Source: Anisakis pegreffii (Eukaryota; Nematoda; Chromadorea; Rhabditida; Anisakidae). From it: a DNA stretch of 64,000 nt. The notes below the pieces were generated by a model, which was not told the origin of the DNA, made no database searches, and saw nothing but the letters and a program-made list of their open reading frames with translations. This document shows positions 1 through 14,400 of this stretch, piece by piece (the first letter of the stretch is position 1; every line of letters starts with the position of its first letter). Both the position numbers and the translations under genes were made by a program. The DNA lies in the NCBI GenBank assembly GCA_035041965.1, contig JAPYMA010000904.1, positions 1 to 64,000 on the forward strand, given 5' to 3'.

Positions 1-3000
1 CCCATGAAGTTAGCGGTAGGTCTGGAAAGTTCGCCTGGACCGCTCACCTGTAGAGACGAGTTGCTGAATCGTGACTCGTCTTCCTCTTAGTGATGTTTGA
101 TAACTGCTTGAATAATGTTCCAATGTTATCAAATGTGCTATGAGGAGAAATCTCTCAGGTGTTTGTGGTTACTCGCCGAAGCTTATCTATTAGCTAGTGT
201 CATGGCGGCATTCATACACATTCTATGATGACATCCTCATATCCCATGCCAGTGCAGCTGTTGTCCGTCATTAGTGCTAATATGGTACTTGATAACTTTG
301 AGAAATCAATTCAGATGAGATTAGAGGCATTATAGGTTCTTCAGTTTTGATTTGATAGCTACACTGGCATATGAAAAGAAGAGAAATATCCCTATAAAAC
401 TGAGTTTCACGAACGTAGGGTATGAATCGCCCCATGAAGTTAGCGGTAGGTCTGGAAAGTTCGCCTGGACCGCTCACCTGTAGAGTCGAGTTGCTGAATG
501 GTGACTCGTCTTCCTCGTAGTGCTGTTTGATAACAGCTGGAATAAAGTTCCAATGTTATCAAATATGCTATGAGGAGAAATCTCTCAGGTGTTTGTGGTT
601 ACTCGCCGAAGCTTATCTATTAGCTAGTGTCATGGCGGCATTCATACACATTCTATGATGACATCCTCATATCCCATGCCGGTGCAGTGATTGTCTATCA
701 TTAGTGCTAATAAGGTACTTGATAACTTTAAGAAATCAATTCTGATGAGAGGAGAGGCATTATAGGTTCTTCAGTTTTGATTTGATAGCTACACTGGCAT
801 ATGAAAAGAAGAGAAATATCCCTATAAAACTGAGTTTCACGAACGTAGGGTATGAATCGCCCCATGAAGTTAGCGGTAGGTCTGGAAAGTTCGCCTGGAC
901 CGCTCACCTGTAGAGTCGAGTTGCTGAATGGTGACTCGTCTTCCTCCTGGTGATGTTTGATAACAGCTGGAATAATGTTCCAATGTTATCAAATGTGCTA
1001 TGAGGAGAAATCTCTTAGGTGTTTGTGGTTACTCGCCGGAGCTTATCTATTAGCTCGTGTCATGGCGGCATTCATACACATTCTATGATGACATCCTCAT
1101 ATCCCATGCCAGTGCAGTGATTGTCTATCATTAGTGCTAATAAGGTACTTGATAACTTTGAGAAATCAATTCAGATGAGATTAGAGGCATTATAGGTTCT
1201 TCAGTTTTGATTTGATAGCTACACTGGCATATGAAAAGAAGAGAAATATCCCTATAAAACTGAGTTTCACGAACGTAGGGTATGAATCGCCCCATGAAGT
1301 TAGCGGTAGGTCTGGAAAGTTCGCCTGGACCGCTCACCTGTAGAGTCGAGTTGCTGAATGGTGACTCGTCTTCCTCTTAGTGATGTTTGATAACAGCTGG
1401 AATAATGTTCCAATGTTATCAAATGTGCTATGAGGAGAAATCTCTCAGGTGTTTGTGGTTACTCGCCGAAGCTTATCTATTAGCTAGTGTCATGGCGGCA
1501 TTCATACACATTCTATGATGACATCCTCATATCCCATGCCAGTGCAGTGATTGTCTATCATTAGTGCTAATAAGGTACTTGATAACTTTGAGAAATCAAT
1601 TCAGATGAGATTAGAGGCATTATAGGTTCTTCAGTTTTGATTTGATAGCTACACTGGCATATGAAAAGAAGAGAAATATCCCTATAAAACTGAGTTTCAC
1701 GAACGTAGGGTATGAATCGCCCCATGAAGTTAGCGGTAGGTCTGGAAAGTTCGCCTGGACCGCTCACCTGTAGAGTCGAGTTGCTGAATGGTGACTCGTC
1801 TTCCTCTTAGTGATGTTTGATAACAGCTGGAATAATGTTCCAATGTTATCAACTGTGCTATGAGGAGAAATCTCTCAGGTGTTTGTGGTTACTCGCCGAA
1901 GCTTATCTATTAGCTAGTGTCATGGCGGCATTCATACACATTCTATGATGACATCCTCATATCCCATGCCGGTGCAGTGATTGTCTATCATTAGTGCTAA
2001 TAAGGTACTTGATAACTTTAAGAAATCAATTCTGATGAGAGGAGAGGCATTATAGGTTCTTCAGTTTTGATTTGATAGCTACACTGGCATATGAAAAGAA
2101 GAGAAATATCCCTATAAAACTGAGTTTCACGAACGTAGGGTATGAATCGCCCCATGAAGTTAGCGGTAGGTCTGGAAAGTTCGCCTGGACCGCTCACCTG
2201 TAGAGACGAGTTGCTGAATGGTGACTCGTCTTCCTCTTAGTGATGTTTGATAACAGCTGGAATAATGTTCCAATGTTATCAACTGTGCTATGAGGAGAAA
2301 TCTCTCAGGTGTTTGTGGTTACTCGCCGAAGCTTATCTATTAGCTAGTGTCATGGCGGCATTCATACACATTCTATGATGACATCCTCATATCCCATGCC
2401 AGTGCAGCTGTTGTCCGTCATTAGTGCTAATAAGGTACTTGATAACTTTGAGAAATCAATTCAGATGAGAGGAGAGGCATTATAGGTTCTTCAGTTTTGA
2501 TTTGATAGCTACACTGGCATATGAAAAGAAGAGAAATATCCCTATAAAACTGAGTTTCACGAACGTAGGGTATGAATCGCCCCATGAAGTTAGCGGTAGG
2601 TCTGGAAAGTTCGCCTGGACCGCTCACCTGTAGAGTCGAGTTGCTGAATGGTGACTCGTCTTCCTCGTAGTGCTGTTTCATGACAGCTGGAATAAAGTTC
2701 CATTGTTATCAAATGTGCTATGAGGAGAAATCTCTTAGGTGTTTGTGGTTACTCGCCGAAGCTTATCTATTAGCTAGTGTCATGGCGGCATTCATACACA
2801 TTCTATGATGACATCCTCATATCCCATGCCAGTGCAGCTATTGTCCGTTATTAGTGCTAATAAGGTACTTGATAACTTTGAGAAATCAATTCAGATGAGA
2901 GAGAGGCATTATAGGTTCTTCAGTTTTGATTTGATAGCTACACTGGCATATGAAAAGAAGAGAAATATCCCTATAAAACTGAGTTTCACGAACGTAGGGT

Positions 3001-3314
3001 ATGAATCGCCCCATGAAGTTAGCGGTAGGTCTGGAAAGTTCGCCTGGACCGCTCACCTGTAGAGTCGAGTTGCTGAATCGTGACTCGTCTTCCTCTTAGT
3101 GATGTTTGATAACAGCTGGAATAATGTTCCAATGTTATCAAATGTGCTATGAGGAGAAATCTCTCAGGTGTTTGTGGTTACTCGCCGAAGCTTATCTATT
3201 AGCTAGTGTCATGGCGGCATTCATACACATTCTATGATGACATCCTCATATCCCATGCCGGTGCAGTGATTGTCTATCATTAGTGCTAATAAGGTACTTG
3301 ATAACTTTAAGAAA
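1..3314. repeat. 430-bp satellite array, about 7.7 copies, open at left edge
   Basis: The landmark CCCATGAAGTTAGCGG recurs at 1, 431, 861, 1291, 1721, 2151, 2581 and 3010, giving a 430-bp unit (429 in the last). Copies differ by a few substitutions, and variants alternate: some carry AACTTTG followed by CAGATGAGATTAGAGG, others AACTTTA followed by CTGATGAGAGGAGAGG. The array stops abruptly about 3314 and runs into unique sequence with CCCGGGATC motifs. Open frames of 66-85 codons occur in several copies on both strands, but 430 is not a multiple of three, so no frame continues between units. I regard it as non-coding satellite DNA. Total array length is unknown because the window starts inside it. 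Confidence 0.97.
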
Positions 3315-5409
3315 TTCAAATCCCGGGATCGGGATCTGAACTGTAATCCCGGGATCCCGTGCAAACCCTACTACTGAATAAATAACTGACAGTTTAAAAT
3401 TTTTGCCGCTCAACGAGGAATATTTTGCTGGCAATCGAATGTCACTGAATCTAACCACACCCTGACTCCGCTTGTATCTAATCATCTGTTCAAAATCACA
3501 ATATCAAATAAACGAAAATTTATTCACATAACGAAATAAACATTCGAAAGCCATAAACATGCAGTACGTTTGAATTGTTCAATAGAGTTAAACTTAAATG
3601 AACAATTTAAAAGCACAAACTTACAATTATTTGAATCTCACATGCATTTGAATTATAATGATATTGAATAAATCTAAACATATTGAATGCATTTCAATTA
3701 TTCTTGTCCATCTATAGCCACAAACTCAATCTTCATATATTTTCACATGAAAAAACACAGCTTCCATTGAACGCATATTTAGAAATGTTCATGAAAATGA
3801 CAAAAATCTGATTGACCATAGTCACGAAGTTGGAACGACAGAATTGAATAGATCGAATATAATATATAATGAAATGGAAAGCTGAACAATAAGCGATGAA
3901 ATGGAAAGCTGAACAAAAAGCGATAATCATAATTTTTAACACATACACGAAACAACCTTAACAAATGATGCAGTCTTTTGTATCGTGTGCGCTAACTTTT
4001 GAACCGACTGAATTGATGTCCTAGCAATTAGTGAACGTTGAACTTAATGTAAAGCGATAAAAACTCAACCGCAACACCAAACGTATTCCTACGAAAATCT
4101 TGATTCATTGCAGATTAGATGCGCAATTTTCAGCAATGAAAACTCGAGATTTTACACTGCACCGCTGCGTTGAGGATTCCCTAATGTGTTCGAAATTTCA
4201 GCATATTTGTCATCATCTCCAATGTTACTATAGAGAATTACTTAAAGTTAAGGTCCTGGATGGTGTTTTTGTGAATTAAACAAAATTTCTGAATCGAAAA
4301 TGGAAGAAACTGAATTACTTTGGAGAAAACGTAATTCAACCATTACATGAGACTAAATACGTCTCTATACTGAACAGGTGATTTTCACCAGGTGCACTTC
4401 ACAGATTGATTGATTTTCACCAAAAACTGCTGGTAAAATAAGAACACGAGCATTGATTGGTATTAACATTAAAGAGCAACTCCAACAAAACTGACGTAAC
4501 TTAAAACAAATTCATACGAACGGAACAGATTTATCTCATTCTTTTTCCATTTCCTTGCTGATAAAATTGCAATATCACGAAAATGGTTCTGCAGACATTT
4601 TCTTTCTTATCTTTCACAAAACTGTCACAAAAACTAAAAGATTCAAAAAAACGTAAATTACGATGCGGCTTTGATTTTTAAGCATTTTTACAGAACAATT
4701 TTCACAAAGTCTCTTAAAGCGATATAGGTTACCGTTACAAATGCAGCTATAGCTACTATACAAGAATTCATTCCCATACAACAACTTCAACCATTCAAAA
4801 CAAAAACATTCGTAAAAATCTCAATATTTCGGATATAAAACTGCTTTACTTATCCCTTATCACACACAAAGAGAGCTATCAGTATTCAAATCAACAACCT
4901 ATCACTTCCAGATGCAAATCTCAAGCATTACGCCAAGCAACAAACACCATCAAATGCAGCTATTAATAATCACATCAGTGACTCAAATACAATATCCATA
5001 TGCGACCTTCATTTCTTGATTTTTTAATAATTGAAAAACGTCAAGCGATCAAAACAAGACAAACAAATCATATCGATCGATGAATTATCATTTCTGTCAA
5101 TGAAATGTTGTGAGAAGATAATAAAACGGAATATAATTCAAATGAATTTATCAAAAAATCAACTGAAAATCTGTTTACAATGTTAAAAACGATTTCCCGA
5201 AAAGCAATATAAGCAGCACAACGGCACAAAAGTATGCAACAAAAAACAATTCGTCGGTTGAATAATGGAATTACTTTGCTGACAAACAACTGAATATTTC
5301 TTCGTCAGTTTACAAATCAATAGAATGAATAATGACTATATAAATAAATGAATGCAGTCTACGTGAAAAAACGATTCAATTGCCAGATGACTCAGTCTCT
5401 ATCGTTGAC
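3315..5409. other. Intergenic stretch between satellite and alx-1 3' end
   Basis: No supported gene. Just past the array, 3321-3358 holds two copies of a CCCGGGATC motif. A short direct repeat (GAAATGGAAAGCTGAACAA) occurs twice at about 3870-3916. Short open frames here look random, and no splice-linked exon series was found. The 3' UTR of the minus-strand alx-1 gene should lie at the right end. Confidence 0.6.
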
Positions 5410-8400
5410 TTATTGCGTAGCCGGTGGTTGGCCAGCACCCCACTGCTGTTGTTGTTGCTGCTGTGGAAGTTGAGGTGGTGGGGGGAATTGACCGTAAACT
5501 GAAAATAGCTATCTGATTTACTAATGCCGTCACATGAACGCCATCGGTTCAGCTGTAAATTCGATGGAATTACAAAATTTCGTTACAGTTTCCAGTTCGA
5601 GTGGTTCGAAGACCATCCGACGACTCTAATCAATTATCATATTACTGACTGATGCCGTCAGTAAATAATGCGATAATTGATTGGAGTATTGATAGTTATC
5701 ATATTTACTGATGCCGTCAAAAATCAGCAATATCCTAATTATTGCAACAGAACATTTGAGATGTTGAACAGTAACGATTCAGAATCACACAAATACAAAC
5801 ACACAACTATCAAAAGCACAACAAAAATGAAGGTGAAATACAACATTAGGGTACATTACAATGACCATATCCTCTCTAAGCCAATTCAGTACCAAATCGC
5901 TAACTCCTCGAGGTACAGCAGACTCAGCATGAATCCAACCCCAACGCTCACTCTCAGGATTACTGCCTATGGGTCAATTGAGCCGAACTGGCCTTTACTG
6001 ACTCTTTGCCAAGCAACAGTAAGTTTGGGATAAAACAACGTAAAAATGGCGAGACTCAAAAAACGAACGAACAGTGAATCAATCACACGATAACAATAAC
6101 AGTACACAACGAGTACAGACCACTCACCATGCGGAGCGAGATTAGCACTGAATGCACCCGGATAAGTACCTGGATACGCGATTGGATACGGTGTGGTGTA
6201 GTTCTGATTGAATTGCGGTTGCATGTACGGCACTTGCTGTGGCGGTGCGTACATGTACGCCATCGGTTGAGCTGTAAATTTGATAGCATTGCACAATTTC
6301 GGTACAGTTTCAGTTCGAACAGATGATTCAAAGACCATCCGACGACTCCAATCAATTATTCAATTATCATCAGATTATTTCGAATCGAAAATTGTTGGAA
6401 TTAAAAATTAAGCAGAAAAAACGCAAAAACAATCAATTTGATTGGAATCAGTGGAAATTTTCATCGAAGAATTTAGGCAAAAGAAATTTACGATATGAAA
6501 CATGCGTGCGAAATTTGTTGTGAAGAAAACGACATGCGAACAGAATGAAAAATAAAAAGAGAATATCAGAAAGTTTCAATTGAAAGGATATTGTGGCACA
6601 GCGAATGCAAAATAAAGAAACGTCTAAATTAGCAGTGTGCAATCTGATTATCGAAATAACAGTGCTGAAGGATGCTTTTCTTGATGGTGCGGTCACGGAT
6701 ATGCACCGGAAAAGGGACGATGGAAATACGAACACAACAAAAGTCAAATACGACAGCGTTATGTTTGAGTCTTCACAAAAACAATCTACCGAAAGGTTGT
6801 GGTGTATATTGTAGTTGTTGTGCCTGTCCATATTGTGGATTACACTGTGGCGCTTGATAGGCTCCTGTTTGAGGTGGTACCGAAGCATCTGGTGCTGTGA
6901 CTGTTGCTGTTGCTGCAGTTGGAGTAGCTGAAAAAATATTGTTCGCGAAAATATATTCATCTACAATTCATCAACAATACACTGCCTCATGCATATGGTG
7001 GAGTGCAACATTCGAAAAATGAAAATAGTTTTTTGCACGAAATTACAGCACCAAAAAGAGGCGATAGCTTCAAAACAAAACAACAAAAAAAACATGCAAA
7101 CATAATGAGAAATATTATATTAGACCAGTCTTCACAGAAAACTTCAAAAGTTTCGATTGAAATGATGTTATGGCATTGCGAACGCAAAATAAGGGAACGT
7201 CTAAACTACCAGTGTGTGCAATCTGATGACCTATCAAAATTCACATGCAAACATGCAGAAATAGTAATGCAAACATGCTACCAAATGCAAAAAAAGGCAT
7301 TGCATTAACATATCAACAGTGTAATTAGACGGCAGATGTGGAACGCAACGAAACGAAACATACCGTTTAGGGAGTTCACATTTCGCGGTGGAGGGATCGG
7401 TGCTTCGTCGGCTTGATCGAATGGATTGCTCTGTGGTTGTTGTGTCTTCGGTGGAGGTGGGCGAGGTGGTGCTGAGGCTGACGACCCTCCGCTACTTGAA
7501 CCTTAAATTATCATGGCTCGATCATCCACATCCGATATCATACACATGAACAAATGAACAAATGTTAACGGACGAATGCGATTAAATTCGAAATCTTTAG
7601 AAAGCATAATCTACCCACAATTACTACTCGAATGATAAAGAATTTGATTGCGAACAACAACTGTAGACTGTTAAAGAGCAGCGTGATGCCAGACAATACA
7701 GCCAATAATCACACATATTAGTAGGAGTGCAGTGAAAAATTAAGAAAATGAAGCGTGCAGAACGTAATTCTTCTGCAAATGATTATGCATTTAGTTACAG
7801 ATGGATACGACAAAATTAATTCCATAGTAGTACAAAAGCTTTATAAGTCAGCAATTTTAACATCAAACTTTTTCACAAATTTCTGCAGAACCTTCAGTCT
7901 CGAAATTTTTGAAAGACACTCCTGGTTACATTCAAATTCCGCTTTATACATCGCAAATCACTTTATGTTTTGGGCTGATAAATTGTGGGACTAGCAGAGA
8001 ACAGGAACAAATAAGCAAGTGATTTCAAATAAGCCAAACATATATTATACCCCACCTTCAGACAAGCCACTCACATTCACTTTTGTTGCCAGTTCATCGA
8101 TATGTCGGTGCACTATTTTGGCCGCCTTTGTCGCAGCTGCCTCTAGGCCTAAATTTGCCAAAAAACGAAAGCATATTTCGTTTAAAAATTGCTTTTCGAA
8201 ATTGCAATTCTCGGAAATATTTCTCAGTTGGCTGAATTTTTATTCAGCCAACGTTCGTTCATTCATCAAAAACAGAATAAACTTTTGAATAATAAACGCT
8301 ACTGAATAATCTTTTTTCAACAATAAACTATTGAAACTCTCGTAAGATGATTTAAGATTCACGCATGACATTCACATCATAAATGATATTTAATGTTCAA

Positions 8401-11400
8401 AAGCAGAATTGAGAGACTCTCATTAAAATGCCACATTACATCGATCATTTTCTCGATCATGGATAACATTTTATTTGTAGAAAAAAAACCTAAAAAAAGA
8501 AAAAATGTGCCACCACGGAATACTACTATTTCAGCAATAACTCCAGCAAAATGAATGCTCAAAAAATCGAGTCACTGCTGGGAAGTGAAAGCAGAATAAT
8601 AGAGGGAATGAAAAGAAACACGTCTAAACTGAAATGAAACAACACCATTCAAAAATTAAACGAAAAGTTGAGCATTGGTTCGTATCCACAACGTTGCGTT
8701 CCTCTCCAACAGATCCGTCCGTCCTTTCACGATAAGGTAATTATGCGAATGACAGTGCACAGTGCTTCTTTCAACTCAACAGTGCTGTGCAAAAAATCAA
8801 AAAATGTGCTGCTTAGGTTTATGATCAAAAATAAAATTGAACAAATCGAACAATCAAATAATAAACGGATAGCCAACACCACGAAGAGAGTTTTTGAAAA
8901 GATTTTCCCAAAAGCAACGAAAACAGACAGCCGCTCAGAAAACCTCCAACAAGTTGGAGCCCTCTCTTCCCTCTTGGAATGAATATTATCGCACCGCTCC
9001 CTCCTCACCAATTAAAACATGCACACATTTTCAGTATCAAGATTATGCAAAAATTATGCCTTCATTAAAACAAATAAATCAATTTGAAGTGGTGAAATGG
9101 AACAAATATTTCGTGAAGTGCAAAATAAATCAGGATGTGTAATGACTCGTCGCTATGCTCGCTCATAATCAAAAGATGACTTATTATCACGACTAGGATA
9201 TCGCAAACACTCACTATCATATCGTAAACGTCCTCTTTGTGTTTAGTAGAAATTTTTTGCATATCCATGACCAGCTTAACGAGCTCTACAAAATGATATA
9301 TGTCTCATCCCGAAAGGTGGGGGTAAGTTCGTGACCATTCCTCGTCAAATTGTTTCTATCTTTCCTCATACAACAAAAATAAGTGACAGTGCGGTGCGAC
9401 CCTACCATCATGCAGCAGCACACATAAAATTGCCTGTTTTATTCATCGTTTGCATCAAATATTATCACCGAAACGGCAGCCAGTTCAACATTTCACTCTC
9501 AGCAACGGACCAAATGCTTCTCCAATCAAGTTCAAACTCTCTCTCTCTCTCATTAAGCATACGCAAGAATAGGGAACGACCAGCCAGGAACTATTGGGCA
9601 AACAAATGTGAGCATAATGCAGAAGGAAGATTTAACTTCAAGACGTGTGTCATCACCTCAAAAAGTGCATATTTTCACATGTCATTCAAAGCTATGGATG
9701 AAAAGCACAGACCCAACAACCCAGCAGAATATCGTCAAATTGTGAGACGAAGCAAAAATTGCGCTCAAAAACGAAACTATGTGAGATTCACAAACCAGAA
9801 ACAATATTTTGTTGGAGCTGCTTCATGAGATCCTCTTTTTCGGTTTGACGTGCGAAACAGAAATCTGACACTTTCTGCTGGAGACGCATCAACAACGGTG
9901 TTAGGTCATTGTAGAACTGAAATGCACTTACATTTCACTTATCATCAAACATCTCATTTCGCAAACACGAAACTTCAACGCTTTTGCAGAAGACAAAAAG
10001 AAGAATACACCGATTTGCACTTACAGAAACAAATTTCACATCGTATGAAAATTACTTCCATAACTTTCCGATTGACTTTTTAATGGAAAATTCTCGCTTC
10101 ATAAGTATTCCTAAACTTTCATTACACATCTCAAGAAAACGAATATGAAAATGTCAGTGAGGATGCATGCGTGAGTGACCACCTTAGTTCCTTCTTGAAG
10201 ATTCGACTTAATCTCCACATATTTATCGTGACCATTAGCGAGCATCTTCAGAATGCGCTCACGTTCTGCTGCACTCGAACTACCCGCTCGCTCAGCCGTG
10301 AATTTCTTATTCCATAACTGAACAACGGGTGAATGAAACGAATACTTTATATTACTACGACATTGAATAATAATCCAGCAATACCTATCAAACAATAACA
10401 ATGAATCGCAAAAGAAGGTATACCATTATCCATAAACTGATTAAAAACTTTTTGCCAAAGTATACTATAATCTTGCGTCACCGATCTCAAAACTTCAGCA
10501 CACTCCGAACAGCTTTCAATTCAAAAGACTGCCACAAAACTGATTCGAATAAAAATAATTAACCACCTCAGTTTCTCAACTCACCTCAATATCAGCCAGA
10601 CAACTTTCTTGTTTTTTCACACTTTCCACTACTTTCGCCCTCAACGGTGCATAGATCTCGTTAATTTTCGCCGTTGAGAGTTGCTCTTCATTCAAGATCT
10701 GACTATCGGCCATCGCTTTGAGGAATGTCGATGACATATCGCAATGAACCGCAGCAAATTCTTTCTCCATTTTCTCACGTTCAACCTGAATATACAACTT
10801 TAAAAACATCAAAATTTGAGATTATTTCGTTTTATAGTTTCCGATAAATTCACCACATAAAATTCATTCAACCATACAATTAATTCCCAATGAGAATATG
10901 ATCAATTTTGTAATGAAGCCATTGACTTAGTCAATCTGAAATTCACTTACAATGATGAAATTTTGGCGGAAAATATTCCTTAAAAAATGGAAGAGATAAA
11001 ATTTTCAAAACATCAACAAAAATTCGAAAAATTTCCACACGCCAACAATCGCATGAGTTAGCATCTCAAAATGGCATTCGATAGACCGAAGGAAGGTAAC
11101 CTTAATTTCTTGAACAGTGTCCATCAATGCTTTGAGTTTTTGTACAGCTTCCGAATTTTGATTCACATTTTTCGGATCCAATCCGGGAATCGCAGCTCTG
11201 CAATGAAACTTTCGCATCAAGATATTAACAATCAGCATCAATCTTACTCGGACATTCATATAGTCACCCCTTTATCCTTGCAATCAGATGAACGGAAACA
11301 TTCAAATGACAATTATCAGATTTCCAATCGATTCAACAATAAACCAAATAAAGCCTGATTACTATTACTAGACGAAGATCGAAACGAAAAAGTTGAGTTT

Positions 11401-14400
11401 GTTGTGAATCAATCGTTTGGCTAATCGCTTATTCACGATAACATAGAGAAGAGGACGCTCACGTTCGTATCCGTTGATTAAGAAGTGTGAATGAATGAAC
11501 AACAAGCACATACCTGAGTTCAGGTTCAGGTAGGCTGAGCAGTTTGACGGCTTCACGACTTTCCTCCATTTTTTGTTTGACAATCTGATCAGCGTTCGTC
11601 GCAGCCTGTAGAATACCGCGATATTTGCCGATCTCTTGATGCAGAGGTGCGGTGAGCTTATCGGATCCCATACGAGTCCATTTATCTTTGAATTGAACAC
11701 GCAAACGATCATCACTATCTTTTTCTTCAGCCAAAAGACGTGAAGTCTGCAAGTGAATGAAAATAATTTGCATCTACCAACGACAAAGAGTACATTCCTC
11801 TGTAACGCTAAAACAAATCTAAGAATTGAGCATACTTTCAATGTAAAATGAAGGCAAAGGTAAAACTGCAAAAAATTCGAAACCGCACCTCATCTAGAAT
11901 CTCTTGATTTCGTTTATAAAGATTCGGCAGATCAGCGATTAATGACGTAACCGCATCAATACCACCCAACGACTTCACTTTCGACGACTTCTGCCTGATC
12001 GACTCGGGTAATGCCTCTTGACTGGTCGCATCGTCCAGTGCAGCCGGAAGATTCAGCGATGCTAAGATACTAAAATCACCAAAAATTGAATTATTTGACG
12101 GGAATGATCAGCGCTTAGCAACCACAACATTCAATACATCGTACGATAATAGCAACAAGGAGCTTAATAATATAAATATCAATAATAAGAATAACAATAA
12201 TAATAATAACAATAACAATAAATTGACAACAATCCACACCCATTCATGATCTGTGTATATTCCCTCAATCTACCAGTTTCCATATTAACAACTTCAGCCT
12301 TACGAGCGTCGTACGAAGCCAATGCGGAGTGTACTTGTACGGGGACAAGCGATGAGAACATATCTGAATATACAAAACGCGCAATCAAATTCTGATTTTA
12401 CATTTGCGAGGCAAACTTCATGAATCGCCAAAACAATTTCATCTCCAAAACAAACCCTCGAAACTAATAAAACTAATAAAAATGAACGATTAATAACTGA
12501 TAAAATCAAAGGTCACTTCATTTCCAAGCATCTTCTAATGACGATGAAATGACAAGAACGCACCTTTGAATCGCGGTGTCATCGGGAAGTTCACTGGCAG
12601 CGGTTTTGCAAGCGTTGCCTTCGGTAAAGCTGGTAGAGAGCGGAAATCGGCAATACGTTCGTGGTACTGAAACGAATTGAAAACGGCATCGCAATAAACT
12701 CATCGAATAGAAATCACCTCAAAGTTTGTGAATCAACTCGATGTTGACAACAAATGAACTGAAATCTGAAACTCCAAACTAACTGACACAAATCTATTAA
12801 ATTTCGAGAAAAGACACACGTCTCAATGAGTACAAACAACCATCTTGCATATATCCAAATACTAAGCGTGAAATAACAATGATATTGTCACAAATAATGA
12901 TAAATACAAAAAATTTAGACTCCCAATGCGCAAGAAAATCATTTTCGATGAACATCTAACAGAAATACAGTGACAAAAATGGCACAATGAAGCAACAGTA
13001 AGAAGAAAACAGACGACTAACAATGAAATCGTTATCTTTTTTTGCAGTTTGATACGCCTTCTGAATGATAGAAGTTTGCGTGGAAAATGCTGACGACGGC
13101 AGGTACCCATTCGCTTGACTGATCAGTGATTGAGCTTCCGTAAGCCTACTCAACTGTTCACCTTAATTCAGCAAAAAAAATTAATCAACAGATTCCATAA
13201 ATTCCATAAATTAACAACACCCACTAATGACTGAACAAAGTGTCATTAATAGTGCCCTTTATTGAAATTTGAAAAATTAATGAATTTCAAAAAGAGTTTG
13301 GAAACTCCATGCAACAATTTCATAAAAGCAAAAATTTCGCAAAACTTCACAAAAAGTGCGGAATGATAAGTGCAGCATTCACGACATCACAACATCCACA
13401 ATCACCATAGTGTATCACATTATTTAAGTGCACTCCATGATGCACTCAAAAACAAAGGGTACAACAAAAAAAAGAACGGCAGCAAACCAAAAACGAACTG
13501 ATTTGTTTCGAGTCAGCACACACCATTGCTTGATGATACTGCGCAAGTGCTGACATTGCCAACGACTTACCAGTCACCGTATTTACCCATTCCTAAAGTA
13601 CATACAGTACTGTTTAAACAGCCAAATGTCCTGTATTAATCATATTCGCACTCATTGTGATTATTGTTCCTCAAAAAACACAATGTATGTGAATCAAATG
13701 AACATCGCCAGCAAACCCATTTGAGAATATTATACCTTATCGAAGAGTCCTCTTAACGTATCACGATGTATTTGTTTCTGCGCTTCATGATAAAATTCAG
13801 CACATTGTGAAGCGATCTTCACTAACGCTAACTGCTTCATTTTATCTGAAAAAAAGAAAATCCATTCACTTCATCGCAAAACGAATGCCGTTATCAATAC
13901 TGTAATCACACCACATCAAATTAACACCAAACTCTCCACAAAACTCTCGAAAAATCGGTGGAACGAAATGATTATCAATAGTGTTTGATCGCAACCTTTT
14001 TCAGCTTTAATGTAGATCGCTTCCTGCGCTTGCGCTAACATTATGGTCGATAACGCGGCCAATGTATCCGGCATTAGATCTGGTGTTGGTTCCTTGAAGA
14101 AAAAAAAGAAGAAACTCATCATTTGGGATCAATATTTCGAGAAATTTCAAGAACTGCTCGAGAATAAAATGTCACAAAATTCTCAAGCAATCAAGGTCGA
14201 AATACCTCTCTCAAAAGGGCAGAATACTAGTCCAAAAAACAAAAATGAATTCGTGATGCACACGACTTGCACGGAAACTCTAGAACGACCTTCCCCCACC
14301 CCCCACCCCCGCTCGAAAAATATCCACAAAAAACCGCAATAAATCATAATCAAAACCTGTTGCACCAGACCCAGAACAGTATCCTTCAACGTTGCAAAAA

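Noticed and set aside
277..2681. Repeated 66-84 codon open frames in the satellite, looking like a tandem protein family
   Set aside because: They recur because the DNA unit recurs. The 430-bp period breaks the frame between units, and there are no splice, start-context or family signals.
9331..9828. 165-codon plus-strand open frame
   Set aside because: It overlaps the alx-1 coiled-coil exon on the opposite strand at its end, includes a CT microsatellite and shows no family motif.
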